DNA of 64,000 nt from Flavobacteriales bacterium (GTDB taxonomy: Bacteria; Bacteroidota; Bacteroidia; NS11-12g; UBA9320), in NCBI GenBank assembly GCA_020635455.1, contig JACJZT010000002.1, positions 533,273-597,272 on the forward strand, read 5' to 3'. Positions 27,979 through 36,832 of this stretch are shown here, in pieces (positions within the stretch are counted from its first letter, which is position 1; the number at the start of each line of letters is the position of its first letter). Position numbers and translations under genes: made by a program. Below the pieces are notes generated by a model. It searched no databases, was not told the DNA's origin, and saw nothing but the letters and a program-made list of their open reading frames with translations.

Positions 27979-28485
27979 ATGATCTTTAACAAACTCTTAA
28001 AATTAATAATGATACTTGCACTAGTTCCGGTTAAAGCAATCGGACAAAGCGTTGAAAGGCAAGTACTTGGAACAACAGGTGGTTCGAGTAACACATCAAA
28101 TGTTTCCGTATCATATACTGCAGGTGAACTGGTAACCGAAACGTACAACACCAGTACCATCATTCTTTCACAGGGCTTTCAGCAAACTGAAACTTCAACC
28201 CTCAGCATTCAAATGCCTGAATTAGGATTTTCCCTTAAAGCCTACCCTAACCCAACATCAGAAATGGTTATACTTGAATTTTCAACGGACAATTACCTTG
28301 AAATTTCTGTATGCCTAACCGATATGTTAGGCAAATCTGTTGGAAAAGCCGAAGATCTGAATCTTACCGGAATAGGTACACACGTCATTGATATGTCGAT
28401 GCTTGATGCCGGTATATACTATTTACAACTTTTAAACATTGAAGGCGTTGCGATTAAAACGATCAAAGTGCAGAAAAAAGATTAA
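27979..28485 (+). CDS. Small T9SS-sorted protein, 168 aa
   Basis: A signal peptide (KLLKLIMILALVPVKAIGQ) is followed by a ~60-residue region (SVSYTAGELVTETY...ILSQGFQQTE) of a kind frequent in Bacteroidota, then a type A T9SS sorting domain (SLKAYPNPTSEMVILEF, VCLTDMLGKSVGKAEDL, AGIYYLQLLN). Thus almost half of the protein is the secretion signal. It starts 3 nt after the stalk protein stop; it may be a partner or anchor of that protein, which itself lacks a sorting domain (inference). Confidence 0.85.
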   Translation: MIFNKLLKLIMILALVPVKAIGQSVERQVLGTTGGSSNTSNVSVSYTAGELVTETYNTSTIILSQGFQQTETSTLSIQMPELGFSLKAYPNPTSEMVILEFSTDNYLEISVCLTDMLGKSVGKAEDLNLTGIGTHVIDMSMLDAGIYYLQLLNIEGVAIKTIKVQKKD

Positions 28486-28507
28486 TTAAATCAAACTTTC
28501 GCAAAAG

Positions 28508-28536
28508 ATGAGGCTGTCTAATGTAGACGGCCTCAT
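28508..28536 (+). terminator. Hairpin terminator between convergent genes
   Basis: ATGAGGCTGTCT (28508-28519) pairs with AGACGGCCTCAT (28525-28536) with one G-U pair around AATGT. It lies 22 nt after the T9SS gene and just before the end of the convergent thioesterase gene; the T-run is short. Confidence 0.7.
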
Positions 28537-28542
28537 TTGTTA

Positions 28543-29022
28543 TCAGATGATTTTCGAAGGAGGCACATCGATCACACACATGATGGATTTTGCCTTATTT
28601 GTTAAAAGTTCTTCTCCTCTTTGGTTAAGCACCCTTATTTCGCCTTCACAGAAATAAAGTTTTGAACCGGGTTTATCAACCCATCCTCTTGCTATGAGTT
28701 TAATGCCATCGCCCGGATGATAATATGAAATGTTGATATCGGCCGTAACTACAGCCTTATCCACCGGCAATAAAGTAAATGCCGAAAAACCCATTACAAT
28801 ATCCAAACAGGTAGCCATAAGTCCTCCATGAAGAAAATCATGCTGTTGAAGGTGTTTTTCCTCAATATTCAATTCTCCAACTACATAACCGGGTTCCACT
28901 TCCACTATTTCGAAACCTATCAGTTTCATGAAAAACTGACGTTCAAGGGCTTTGTTCAACCTGTTTTTGTACTCGGGATTCAGTACTTCGAATTTTCGTT
29001 TTAAAATAATTTCATTCTTCAT
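28543..29022 (-). CDS. PaaI-type hotdog thioesterase
   Basis: The start at 29022 gives MKNEIILKRKFEVL; an ATG at 29037 would give five extra residues within the upstream gene. The hotdog fold is recognised by HDFLHGGLMATCLDIVMGF (the central helix with the catalytic region) and VTADINISYYHPG. Such enzymes hydrolyse acyl- or phenylacetyl-CoA thioesters; the substrate is unknown. The gene overlaps the end of the TPR gene by 11 nt, so they form an operon transcribed away from etfB. Confidence 0.8.
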   Translation of the reverse strand: MKNEIILKRKFEVLNPEYKNRLNKALERQFFMKLIGFEIVEVEPGYVVGELNIEEKHLQQHDFLHGGLMATCLDIVMGFSAFTLLPVDKAVVTADINISYYHPGDGIKLIARGWVDKPGSKLYFCEGEIRVLNQRGEELLTNKAKSIMCVIDVPPSKII

Positions 29023-29338
29023 CGTATAACAATTCATTATATGCGGTCCTCAACTCAGCAAGGGTGTGCAATTCCATTTGTTCCTGTGCTGCAACTATGC
29101 CACGCTCAAAGGTGGCCAGAGCTTCTTCATTAAGAGCTTTGCGTTGAAGAAGTTTGCCATAGTGGTAATAGGTGGCAGTGTATGCCGGTGAATTTTCGAG
29201 CAGTCTTTTAAAAATCAATTCTGCTTCATCATCCCGGTTCAATCCAACGTACTCAATGGCAAGAGCGTAATTTAAAAATGCATCCTCAGGATTCTCTTTT
29301 AAAAAGGTTTTTATTTGTTCTATTCTCGAATTTTCCAA
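29012..29338 (-). CDS. Small TPR protein, 108 aa
   Basis: The 108-residue product contains tetratricopeptide units: NPEDAFLNYALAIEYVGLNRDDEA and SPAYTATYYHYGKLLQRKALNEEALATFERG, covering ~15-90. There is no signal peptide, so it is cytoplasmic. TPRs mediate protein-protein contacts; the partner is unknown. It lies 46 nt from the divergent etfB gene and overlaps the thioesterase gene downstream. Confidence 0.8.
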   Translation of the reverse strand: MENSRIEQIKTFLKENPEDAFLNYALAIEYVGLNRDDEAELIFKRLLENSPAYTATYYHYGKLLQRKALNEEALATFERGIVAAQEQMELHTLAELRTAYNELLYDEE

Positions 29339-29384
29339 TGCTTTTTAAGTATGTATTCGTAATTTTGCAAACCTATCTAATTTT

Positions 29385-30122
29385 ATGAAAATATTAGTAT
29401 GTTTATCTGTTGTACCCGATACAACATCCAAAATTACCTTTAAAAATGACAATAGTGAATTTAACCGAGAGGGGGTTCAATTTATCATCAACCCTTACGA
29501 TGAACTTGCATTGACCAAGGCAATGGAACTGGCCGAAATGAACAACGGCACCGTGTCGATCGTAAACGTCGGTTTGGCCGACGCCGAACCTTCCATTCGC
29601 AAAGCACTAGCTATTGGTGCAAATGATGCGTATCGTATAAATACGGAACCAAAAGATGCCATGTATGTTGCTGCACAAATTGCAGCTCTTGCCAGGGAAA
29701 ACTCTTACGACCTGATTCTTACCGGCAGAGAATCGATTGACTATAATGGAGGAATGATGTGTGGTTTGCTGGGAGAAATGCTAAACATGCCTTCGATAAA
29801 TGTTGTAACCAGTATTGATATAGAAAACGGAACTGTAAAAGCCACAAGGGATATAGACGGAGGTAAAGAAGATGTTGAATGTACTTTACCCTGTGTTGCA
29901 AGCGCTCAAAAAGATCTTTGCGAACCAAGGATACCCAACATGAGAGGCATTATGGCAGCTCGTACAAAACCATTGAATGTAAGAGAAGCCGTAAATGGAT
30001 TTGATTTTGCCTCCTACGGTTCGTATGAATTACCACCAGCCAAGGCGGGCGTAAAGATGATACCAGCAGAAAATGCAGAAGAATTGTTTGATTTATTGAG
30101 AAACGAAAAGAAAGTAATTTAA
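29385..30122 (+). CDS. etfB: Electron transfer flavoprotein, beta subunit
   Basis: A 245-residue protein starting MKILVCLSVVPDTTSK, with NPYDELALTKAMEL and the beta-ETF signature region TLPCVASAQKDLCEPRIPN. Together with EtfA it carries electrons from acyl-CoA dehydrogenases to ETF:quinone oxidoreductase. The size and the order etfB-etfA are standard; etfA starts 6 nt downstream. TAATTTTG, a -7 type element, lies at 29360-29367, 17 nt before the start. Confidence 0.95.
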   Translation: MKILVCLSVVPDTTSKITFKNDNSEFNREGVQFIINPYDELALTKAMELAEMNNGTVSIVNVGLADAEPSIRKALAIGANDAYRINTEPKDAMYVAAQIAALARENSYDLILTGRESIDYNGGMMCGLLGEMLNMPSINVVTSIDIENGTVKATRDIDGGKEDVECTLPCVASAQKDLCEPRIPNMRGIMAARTKPLNVREAVNGFDFASYGSYELPPAKAGVKMIPAENAEELFDLLRNEKKVI

Positions 30123-30128
30123 AAGATA

Positions 30129-31085
30129 ATGTCAGTATTAGTTTTTGTAGAACACGACAACGGGATCGTTAAAAAATCAGGGTACGAAGCCTTAGCCTAT
30201 GCTCAGGACCTGGCCACGGCTAATAATACAACCGTAACTGCCGTGATCATCAACCCAAAGAATGCAGATCTTAATGCATTGGGCAATAGCGGAGCAAATA
30301 AAGTGGTTGCTGTAAATGGTTCAAACCTCGACCACTTCACCCCGGGGTCCTACAGCCATGTTTTAAACACGGTTGCCCATGAAGATGGAGCGACCTTTGC
30401 GGTAGTATCCGGTACGTATAACGGAAAAGCAGTTGCACCAAGACTAGCAGTAAAAATGGGCGCAGGACTTGTTTCCGGTGTTGTTGGTTTGCCGGAATCG
30501 GACCTTTCTGTAAAGAAAACGGCCTTTTCAAACAAGGCCTTCGCGAAGGTGAAGTTACGTTCAGACAAAAAAATATTTTGCATTGTACCGAATTCGTATG
30601 AGGTAAAGAATTTTGGAATACAGGCAGAAATCGTGCAAAAAAGCATTGAAGACGCACCCTCGCCGTCAAAAGTTACTAACGTTAATAAAACAACGGGAAA
30701 AATTGTACTTACCGAAGCCGAACTGGTCGTATCGGGAGGACGAGGAATGAAAGGACCTGAAAACTGGGGCATGATCGAAGAATTGGCCGATATATTAGGT
30801 GCAGCAACAGCCTGCTCAAAACCCGTATCCGATATGGATTGGAGACCTCATTCTGAACATGTTGGTCAAACCGGGATCACCATAAAACCCAACCTTTACA
30901 TTGCAATTGGAATATCCGGAGCCATACAGCATCTGGCAGGTGTAAGTTCAAGCAAGGTGATCTGCGTGATCAATAAAGATCCGGAAGCTCCTTTCTTTAA
31001 GGCAGCGGACTATGGAATAGTAGGAGATGCCTTTGAGGTGCTTCCCAAATTAATTGCGAAAGCAAAATCACTTAAATCGGCCTAA
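30129..31085 (+). CDS. etfA: Electron transfer flavoprotein, alpha subunit
   Basis: A 318-residue protein: N-terminal domain SVLVFVEHDNGIVKKSGYEAL, then the FAD-binding C-terminal domain with VVSGGRGMKGPENW, AATACSKPVSDMDWRPH, VGQTGITIKPNLYIAIGISGAIQH and CVINKDPEAPFFKAADYGIVGD, all hallmarks of EtfA. It binds FAD at the interface with EtfB in the cytoplasm. It belongs to an operon with etfB upstream and the nuclease-like gene 2 nt downstream. Confidence 0.95.
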   Translation: MSVLVFVEHDNGIVKKSGYEALAYAQDLATANNTTVTAVIINPKNADLNALGNSGANKVVAVNGSNLDHFTPGSYSHVLNTVAHEDGATFAVVSGTYNGKAVAPRLAVKMGAGLVSGVVGLPESDLSVKKTAFSNKAFAKVKLRSDKKIFCIVPNSYEVKNFGIQAEIVQKSIEDAPSPSKVTNVNKTTGKIVLTEAELVVSGGRGMKGPENWGMIEELADILGAATACSKPVSDMDWRPHSEHVGQTGITIKPNLYIAIGISGAIQHLAGVSSSKVICVINKDPEAPFFKAADYGIVGDAFEVLPKLIAKAKSLKSA

Positions 31086-31087
31086 AC

Positions 31088-31693
31088 ATGAACGATAAGG
31101 TAAAGCTGGACGTTTTGGGTTTGACTTCAGGACAAACTCAGAGTGGTTCATATACCTTAATCATGGGAGAAAAAGGAAGCAATGTAAAGCTCCCTATCGT
31201 AATTGGCAGCTATGAAGCTCAAACCATTGCCTTTGAAATAGAAGGGCTTAAACCTAGCCGCCCTATGACCCATGATCTTTTCAAGAGTTTTGCGGAGGCT
31301 TTTAAGATCACACTTCAGGAGGTGCTTATCAGCGACTTACAGGAAGGTATCTTTTTTGCACAGTTGATTTTTGACATGGATGGCAGTCAGATCATAATCG
31401 ATGCCAGAACTTCGGATGCCATCAGTCTGGCACTCAGGTTTAAATGCGACATTTATATCAGGAAAAACATACTGGATGCTGCCGGGATCATACTGGACGA
31501 TGAAATTGAAGATGCCCCTGAAAGGCCCGGCGATGAACCGCCACAAGCTAAGGCCGTTACCATTAAAGACAATTTTAATCATTTATCTTTATCTGAATTG
31601 GAAGAATTGCTTAACGAAGCACTTTCTGAAGAGGATTACGATAAGGCAGCCAGGCTTCGGGACGAGATCACAAAAAGAAACCATGAATCGTAA
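31088..31693 (+). CDS. Bifunctional-nuclease (BFN/DUF151) domain protein with UVR motif
   Basis: Residues ~1-135 match the BFN/DUF151 family: KLPIVIGSYEAQTIAFEIEGLKPSRPMTHDL and DARTSDAISLALRFKCDIYI. The acidic linker (~138-165) leads to a UVR motif (LSELEELLNEALSEEDYDKAARLRDEI), as found in UvrB/UvrC, where it mediates protein contacts. A plant BFN homologue was reported to degrade RNA and DNA; the bacterial role is not settled. It follows etfA by 2 nt, in the same operon. The domain order is frequently seen in Bacteroidota. Confidence 0.88.
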   Translation: MNDKVKLDVLGLTSGQTQSGSYTLIMGEKGSNVKLPIVIGSYEAQTIAFEIEGLKPSRPMTHDLFKSFAEAFKITLQEVLISDLQEGIFFAQLIFDMDGSQIIIDARTSDAISLALRFKCDIYIRKNILDAAGIILDDEIEDAPERPGDEPPQAKAVTIKDNFNHLSLSELEELLNEALSEEDYDKAARLRDEITKRNHES

Positions 31694-31754
31694 AGGCAGT
31701 TTCTTCAAAACAAGCTGTTAACAAAATAAAACCCAAGTTTTTAATATTCAACCC

Positions 31755-31762
31755 TATATTTG
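31755..31762 (+). promoter_or_regulatory. -7 promoter element of the DUF6580-type gene
   Basis: TATATTTG matches TAnnTTTG. It lies 12 nt before the ATG at 31775 and overlaps a TTG at 31760, which rules against using that TTG as a start codon. Confidence 0.5.
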
Positions 31763-31774
31763 CATAGAATAGAT

Positions 31775-32359
31775 ATGAATCAGAAAAATAACCTTATCCT
31801 TTTTGCAGTTCTGATACTGGCAACCTTCAGCAGACTTTTCATTTCCATACCGAATTTCACGGCAATAGGTGCTTTGGCACTCTTTTGTGGTGCAAATGTG
31901 AGCAGGCAAAAATACTCTATGCTTATTCCCTTCACAGCACTTCTTGCAGGTGATCTGATGCTTGCAGGAACCGGTAAGTTATACAGTGATTATTTCGTGG
32001 ACGGATACTTTTTGTTCGTTTATTTTGCCTTTGCGATCACCTGGTTACTAGGAAGACGTATACGCAATTCATATACTTTTATCAAGGTGGTAAAAATGTC
32101 TGTGCTTTCTTCTGTTTTGTTTTTCCTTATAACCAATTTTGGTTCCTGGATGCAAATGCCTTTTTATCCTAAAACCATCGCTGGGCTTGGAGAAGCTTAC
32201 GCAGCAGGCCTTGTATTTTACAAAGGAGACGCCTTGTCTAATTTCTTTTTGAATCAGGTCGCCGGTGATCTTTTCTTCAATCTGTTGTTCTTTGCTGCTC
32301 TCTCTTATTTTATCAAAAAATCGGAAGATCTGCTAACAACCGAAAAAGTCAGATCTTAA
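31775..32359 (+). CDS. Integral membrane protein, DUF6580-like
   Basis: The ATG at 31775 gives MNQKNNLILFAVLILATFSR. The ~194-residue product has about five hydrophobic helices: ILFAVLILATFSRLF, AIGALALFCGANV, LIPFTALLAGDLML, YFLFVYFAFAITWLLG, and the C-terminal LFFNLLFFAALSYFI. The pattern FTAIGALALFCGA and DLML resembles a small family of membrane proteins (DUF6580) thought to be related to ECF-type vitamin transporter S components; that link is recollection and unproven. Single gene with its own -7 element. Confidence 0.7.
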   Translation: MNQKNNLILFAVLILATFSRLFISIPNFTAIGALALFCGANVSRQKYSMLIPFTALLAGDLMLAGTGKLYSDYFVDGYFLFVYFAFAITWLLGRRIRNSYTFIKVVKMSVLSSVLFFLITNFGSWMQMPFYPKTIAGLGEAYAAGLVFYKGDALSNFFLNQVAGDLFFNLLFFAALSYFIKKSEDLLTTEKVRS

Positions 32360-32505
32360 ACGATTACTTATATTTATATACGGTATTCTCATCCGTAAAA
32401 CCTATTCTCTTGATCTTAAACTCATGGATCCATCAAAATTTCAAATGATGGAAGATGAAACCTTTAAGGAGCTTTCATTTATTTTACTCTAATTAGATTG
32501 TTGAT

Positions 32506-33027
32506 ATGAAAACTGAATTAATACTGCATCAATATGATTTTAATCTGGAATATGCCAAAAAATTGATATCCGACCTATCAGAGGAACAAATGACCATCAT
32601 TCCTTCTGTGGGGCTGGAAAATCATGCAGCCTGGACCATCGGTCATTTGGTTGCAGGCAGTGCAGATCTTGTGAAAGACCTTGGTGGTGAAAAAGATATT
32701 CCACCTCACTGGGATGATTTATTTGTGCGTACCGGACCGGGGGATCCCAGAAAACCCGATCCCGACGTTTACAAATACCCTTCAAGGCAGCAACTGATCC
32801 ATGAACTTGAAAAACAACACAATTCGGTTAAAATTCTCCTTAATTCAATAGACGAAAATAAACTTAATGAAACCGTAAGCTGGAGGTTCAGCAACTTTAT
32901 GCCTACCTTAAGAGAATTGGTGATGTTCATGTGCATCAATCATGAAGCTATGCATTTAGGTCAACTTTCAGCATGGAGAAGAGCCTTGGGATTAAATTCT
33001 GCCCTGGCCTCAATTGATCATTCGTAA
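32506..33027 (+). CDS. DinB-family metal-binding four-helix protein
   Basis: A 173-residue DinB/YfiT-like protein. The three histidines that bind a divalent metal in this fold lie in the expected positions: His8 region (ELILHQYDFN), HLVAGSADL after AAWTIG, and NHEAMHLGQLSAWRRALG near the C-terminus. DinB-superfamily proteins include thiol (bacillithiol or mycothiol) S-transferases and hydrolases; the substrate here is unknown. It is monocistronic and followed by a tandem repeat region. Confidence 0.82.
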   Translation: MKTELILHQYDFNLEYAKKLISDLSEEQMTIIPSVGLENHAAWTIGHLVAGSADLVKDLGGEKDIPPHWDDLFVRTGPGDPRKPDPDVYKYPSRQQLIHELEKQHNSVKILLNSIDENKLNETVSWRFSNFMPTLRELVMFMCINHEAMHLGQLSAWRRALGLNSALASIDHS

Positions 33028-33062
33028 TTAAAGCTTTTATTAAACGGCATTAGCCGGTTGAA

Positions 33063-33193
33063 GGAGATTCTGAGAAAGAGGCATTTCATATGGGGAGAGG
33101 GATTCCGAAAAGGAGCCATTTCTTATAGGAATTGGGATTCTGAAAAGGAGCCATTACTTATAGGAATTGGGATTCTGAAACGAGTTCAGAATC
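33063..33193. repeat. Tandem ~35-bp repeats ending in a REP-like hairpin
   Basis: Units of ~35 bp start at 33063 (diverged), 33099 and 33134 (33 of 35 bases alike, no indels), and a fourth partial unit starts at 33169. The last passes into the hairpin GATTCTGAA-ACGAG-TTCAGAATC (33171-33193), a perfect 9-bp stem. The hairpin core CTGAAACGAGTTCAG is nearly the same as that of the REP element at 37.8 kb (CTGAAACAAGTTCAG). It lies between the convergent DinB and NHL-like genes and can serve as a bidirectional terminator. Confidence 0.8.
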
Positions 33194-33213
33194 GATCGAC
33201 AATGATCAGAGGT

Positions 33214-34350
33214 TTAGCGCGGATCTATTCTGTTAACCTCGTTATTGATGGCATTAACATAATAAAGATGGCCATCGCTGCCGAGTGTCAATCCCATGAT
33301 TCCTTTGCTACCGGTATTGATGCGAAACAGTTCCTGCTTATTTTTAACATTAAAACAAATGATCTCACCGGTTTCATAGTCTGATACAAACAACCGGTCG
33401 TCCTTAATTTCAATACCACAAGGCTTTTGCAATCCAAAACCCGGAGCTACGAATTCTTCCCAAACCACATTTTTCATTTGCCAGTGTTCGGATAATTCTT
33501 CATTAATCAAAGGCAGATCAAAGGCTTTTTCACCGGAGTTAATGTCGGCTCTCAATATCCTTTTGTTTCCGCCGTCCACAATGTAAAGCCAGTTCATTTC
33601 TCCATCAAGTACCAAATGAGAAGGTACATAAGAATCTCTTTTCAGTTTTACTTCTGTATAGCGATGCACTTTTCCGTCGCCATGGTAGTGATTTCCCGGG
33701 CCGTGGTCGCTCTGAAAATCGTATCGAACCAGGTGTTCATTATAACCATCGTAAACCCAGAAAATATTGTCCCTTTCAGATTCAATACCCATAGAAAATG
33801 GACTGCTGTGCAACATATCAAGATGACTGCCATTGGTACCGGGGCCGGCGTATTTGGCATAAATATCCGGATCACTGCTCCATAATGTAGGGCCCGTAAA
33901 GGATCCATTATCGTAATTGGCGTCAAGTTCGCCTGAAGAGGTTGCCCAGTTTCCCTTGCTATTAAAAGAAAGTGCGGTTGGCAAGGCCATGAAATGAAGC
34001 GCATTACCGTCTTTTCGGTGAAGAGTTGACTGGTTTGGCATTCCGGTTGCGGAAATGGTTACGGTAGAACCTCCCGAAAAACTAACTCCGCGGTTCAGCA
34101 CCCACAATTCATCTGGCCTTATTGGGTTAAAATCCAGGTCCTGAGGTTCGGAAATTTGTTCTGAAGTACCGGCGATTCTTGTGAATACAGGTGAGTTTTT
34201 ACCATAATTTTCACTTTTAGTAGCTTTGAAGAATTCGGGAACATCGTCCCGAAAATCCAGATTTGATGGATCATCATCGTCTTTTTTACATCCCAGTAAT
34301 ATTATCACACTTAATAAGGTAAGGCTAAAAAAGTTTATTTTCTTATACAT
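33214..34350 (-). CDS. Lipoprotein with NHL/SMP-30-like beta-propeller
   Basis: A 378-residue protein with a type II signal peptide and lipobox LLGC (Cys21), followed by KKDDDD, a charged linker common in exported Bacteroidota lipoproteins. The rest is a beta-propeller: DLDFNPIRPDELWVLNRG, SPFSMGIESERDNIFWVYDGYNEHLVRYDF, NWLYIVDGGNKRILRADI, CGIEIKDDRLFVSDYETGEIICFNV and GLTLGSDGHLYYVNAINNEVNRI are successive NHL-type blades. It probably sits on the outer membrane. No catalytic residues can be proposed; the function is unknown. Confidence 0.8.
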   Translation of the reverse strand: MYKKINFFSLTLLSVIILLGCKKDDDDPSNLDFRDDVPEFFKATKSENYGKNSPVFTRIAGTSEQISEPQDLDFNPIRPDELWVLNRGVSFSGGSTVTISATGMPNQSTLHRKDGNALHFMALPTALSFNSKGNWATSSGELDANYDNGSFTGPTLWSSDPDIYAKYAGPGTNGSHLDMLHSSPFSMGIESERDNIFWVYDGYNEHLVRYDFQSDHGPGNHYHGDGKVHRYTEVKLKRDSYVPSHLVLDGEMNWLYIVDGGNKRILRADINSGEKAFDLPLINEELSEHWQMKNVVWEEFVAPGFGLQKPCGIEIKDDRLFVSDYETGEIICFNVKNKQELFRINTGSKGIMGLTLGSDGHLYYVNAINNEVNRIDPR

Positions 34351-34499
34351 AGAATCGGGTAATTAAGGAGGTGCAAATTTAAGTATAAAGTTTAAAGGGT
34401 TATACGTTTTATGAATCTGCACCTCTCTATAAACCAGAATAATTTAAAATTGTTGTCTGTTTAAGTTCAGTTTTTTGCAAAAAAACCTCTTTGGAATAC

Positions 34500-36152
34500 C
34501 TAAATACCGGAAATGGCCTTTCCTTTCGGATAGCGGATCTCGTAGGTAAACACAATTTTCTTATTCTCATTCGCCTTCAGTTTGCAATTCCAGGTGAGGA
34601 TTCCCGTAACTTCGTTGAGCTGTGCTCCGTCCCCATCCAGCAGCTCAACTACGATTTCGTCGCTACCTTTTACCACCGGGATCTGATCTTCAATAACAAA
34701 ATTTACCGGCATGGTTTTGGTATTTTTTATCATGATCTCTATGCTGCGTGTTTCTATTTTGTCGTTGGCAAAAAACTGAGTTTTAAACTTCTCTTTAATT
34801 TTCTTTCTAGAAACGGGAATGTTTTTGTCTTTACCTAAATTTAAGTTTAAAGTATCGTTGAAAGTCTGAGGATTTAAGAACATTTTTCCTGTGTAGCTTC
34901 CATCAAAGTAAAGGCCGGCCTCGCCCGGAATGATGTCCATATCTTCCCAGCCCGCAACTTTGGCCATAAGGTATGCATGATTGCTAAGTTTTGGAACCGC
35001 AGCAAACTCCAACATCATGGATTTGTTTTTTTCGGAGATCACCACGCGGTGGTTGTCACCATTGCTTTTTATCTGATAAGGCAATTTGATCTCATATTCG
35101 GTTCGTATCAAATTTTGTACCACCTGAATGTAATCCGTAAGTCCAATTTTCTTTTGTTCCGTTACTTCTTCATCATACGAATCGGTGGTTATGGTTTCTT
35201 TACTAAGTTCGATCCGGCTATTGCTCAAACTTTTCATAGAATGTTGTAAATATTGAAAATAACCAATGTTCCAGGTACTTAAGGTAGGTTTCTGATTGCT
35301 TTCATTAGGGTTGGATGTACTTAAAGTAAGTCTTACCCTTTTCCAGTCGATCTCGGAACTTTGGTTAACATCTGCAAAATACTGCAGTTCAAGATTTGCA
35401 TCCGCCGAAGTTGCCATTAAATTATACCTCGGAGTCCAGCCGGCGTTCTGAACGAAGTAATAAAAATCGATCCTTGCCGTGGTTGTTTTTTCAGAAAAGG
35501 CATTTACAATGATCTGATGTTTCATGTTGGATGCATTCTGGTAATTTTTTATTTGTTCCTGTTGCAATATTTTCAATTCTGCTAAGCGATCCTTTAGTTC
35601 CTGAAGCTCCTGTGAATAGATCGCGTTTTTGCGATCGTATTTCAGGTCAAGGTCGTAGATCTGGTTAAGACGCTCATTCAGAAAATTCATTGCCTCTTTT
35701 AGTAAAGGAAGTGAATCACGCGGAACAAGGCCTTTCATGATGTTGCTGTTCAACAAAAGATTTTTTTCCTTGTTCAGCACATCCTTTTTATTAGCGATGT
35801 TCTTCAATTCAAAATTCAGATCCGAAATCGAATCCAGTAAACGGAGTATCCTTCGGTCGTACCTGGTCCCGGTTTGTGGTTTTTCGATGTATTTAAGATT
35901 GTATTTTACGTCCATAATTACGGCATTCCTGCTGCTTGCTTGCAAGCTGCTTTGCACAAGCCGGGGAGATACGTCCTCAAAAATAAATTCATTATTGCCC
36001 GGTGAAAGCTGCACGGATTCGGAATAATAGAGATTTGCACCGCTTAAATAAACGGTAACTTTTTCGGGATCGACGGAAACGGGATTAACAGAAGTTGCAA
36101 AAGCAGAGCAAGCAGATAAAATAAAAGTGATGGTTAATGCTGAAAATTTCAT
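34500..36152 (-). CDS. DUF4139/DUF4140 (mucoidy inhibitor MuiA-like) exported protein
   Basis: A 550-residue protein with a signal peptide (FSALTITFILSACSAFA). The N-terminal DUF4140 region (VNPVSVDPEKVTVYLSGANLYYSESVQLSPGNNEFIFEDVSP) is followed by a coiled coil (~100-210; LRLLDSISDLNFELKN, ELQELKDRLAELKILQQEQ) and a large DUF4139 beta domain with ARIDFYYFVQNAGWTPRYNL. The family was named after a gene affecting mucoidy, but its biochemistry is not known. The C-terminus (ENKKIVFTYEIRYPKGKAI) is conserved in the family. It is divergent from the sigma factor gene at 36230. Confidence 0.88.
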   Translation of the reverse strand: MKFSALTITFILSACSAFATSVNPVSVDPEKVTVYLSGANLYYSESVQLSPGNNEFIFEDVSPRLVQSSLQASSRNAVIMDVKYNLKYIEKPQTGTRYDRRILRLLDSISDLNFELKNIANKKDVLNKEKNLLLNSNIMKGLVPRDSLPLLKEAMNFLNERLNQIYDLDLKYDRKNAIYSQELQELKDRLAELKILQQEQIKNYQNASNMKHQIIVNAFSEKTTTARIDFYYFVQNAGWTPRYNLMATSADANLELQYFADVNQSSEIDWKRVRLTLSTSNPNESNQKPTLSTWNIGYFQYLQHSMKSLSNSRIELSKETITTDSYDEEVTEQKKIGLTDYIQVVQNLIRTEYEIKLPYQIKSNGDNHRVVISEKNKSMMLEFAAVPKLSNHAYLMAKVAGWEDMDIIPGEAGLYFDGSYTGKMFLNPQTFNDTLNLNLGKDKNIPVSRKKIKEKFKTQFFANDKIETRSIEIMIKNTKTMPVNFVIEDQIPVVKGSDEIVVELLDGDGAQLNEVTGILTWNCKLKANENKKIVFTYEIRYPKGKAISGI

Positions 36153-36229
36153 GGTATTTTTGTTTTATTGTTTCTTTGATGCTTCTTTTCCTGAAATTCC
36201 ATAATTTTCTTTCAATTTGATCGTATACA

Positions 36230-36832
36230 ATGCATTTGAATTCAGATCAAACCGATGAAGAGCTCGTTGAAGCCTATAAAATTTCGGGCGATCAAAAACT
36301 GATCGGACTCCTGTTTAAAAGGCATCTTCTGATGTGCTTTGCAGTATGCAACAAATATTTCATGAACCCCCGGGATTCGGAAGATGCTGTTATGGAGATT
36401 TTTGAGAAACTCATACACGACCTGAAAAAATTCGAGATCAAAAATTTTAAAAGCTGGTTGCACTCAGTTTGCAGGAATCATTGTTTGATGCAATTGAGAA
36501 AAAATACTCCGGAGCGCAACAGCATGGATGTTGAAGAAATTTCAGAAACCTTTATGAAATCGGATGAATCCATGCATCCATATAACAACAAGGATGAAAT
36601 TGAATTTGAATTACAACGACTTGAGAAAGCCCTTAACTTATTGAAGGGTGAACAAAAGGAATGTATTGAGCTGTTTTACCTCAAGAAAAAAAAATATGAA
36701 GAAATTGTCAGCATCACCGGATATTCACCTAAAGAGGTTAAAAGCTATATACAAAATGGAAAACGAAATTTAAAAAATATATTGGGGGAAAAAGGTTTTT
36801 TCATACTAATGCTTTGCATATGGATTTTTTGA
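36230..36832 (+). CDS. ECF-type RNA polymerase sigma factor
   Basis: A 200-residue sigma-70 family protein: region 2 (LLFKRHLLMCFAVCNKYFMNPRDSEDAVMEIFEKLI, ~25-66) and region 4 (LEKALNLLKGEQKECIELFYLKKKKYEEIVSITGYSPKEVKSYIQNGKRNLK, ~127-185). The family directs transcription in response to envelope or other signals. It overlaps the downstream anti-sigma gene by 13 nt, the usual arrangement of an ECF factor with its regulator. The C-terminal ILMLCIWIF is a hydrophobic tail of unclear significance created in the overlap. Confidence 0.93.
   Translation: MHLNSDQTDEELVEAYKISGDQKLIGLLFKRHLLMCFAVCNKYFMNPRDSEDAVMEIFEKLIHDLKKFEIKNFKSWLHSVCRNHCLMQLRKNTPERNSMDVEEISETFMKSDESMHPYNNKDEIEFELQRLEKALNLLKGEQKECIELFYLKKKKYEEIVSITGYSPKEVKSYIQNGKRNLKNILGEKGFFILMLCIWIF

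Noticed and set aside
32432..32500. 22-codon frame starting ATGGATCCATC between DUF6580-like and DinB genes
   Set aside because: Very short, with no ribosome-binding or promoter signal and no recognisable sequence.
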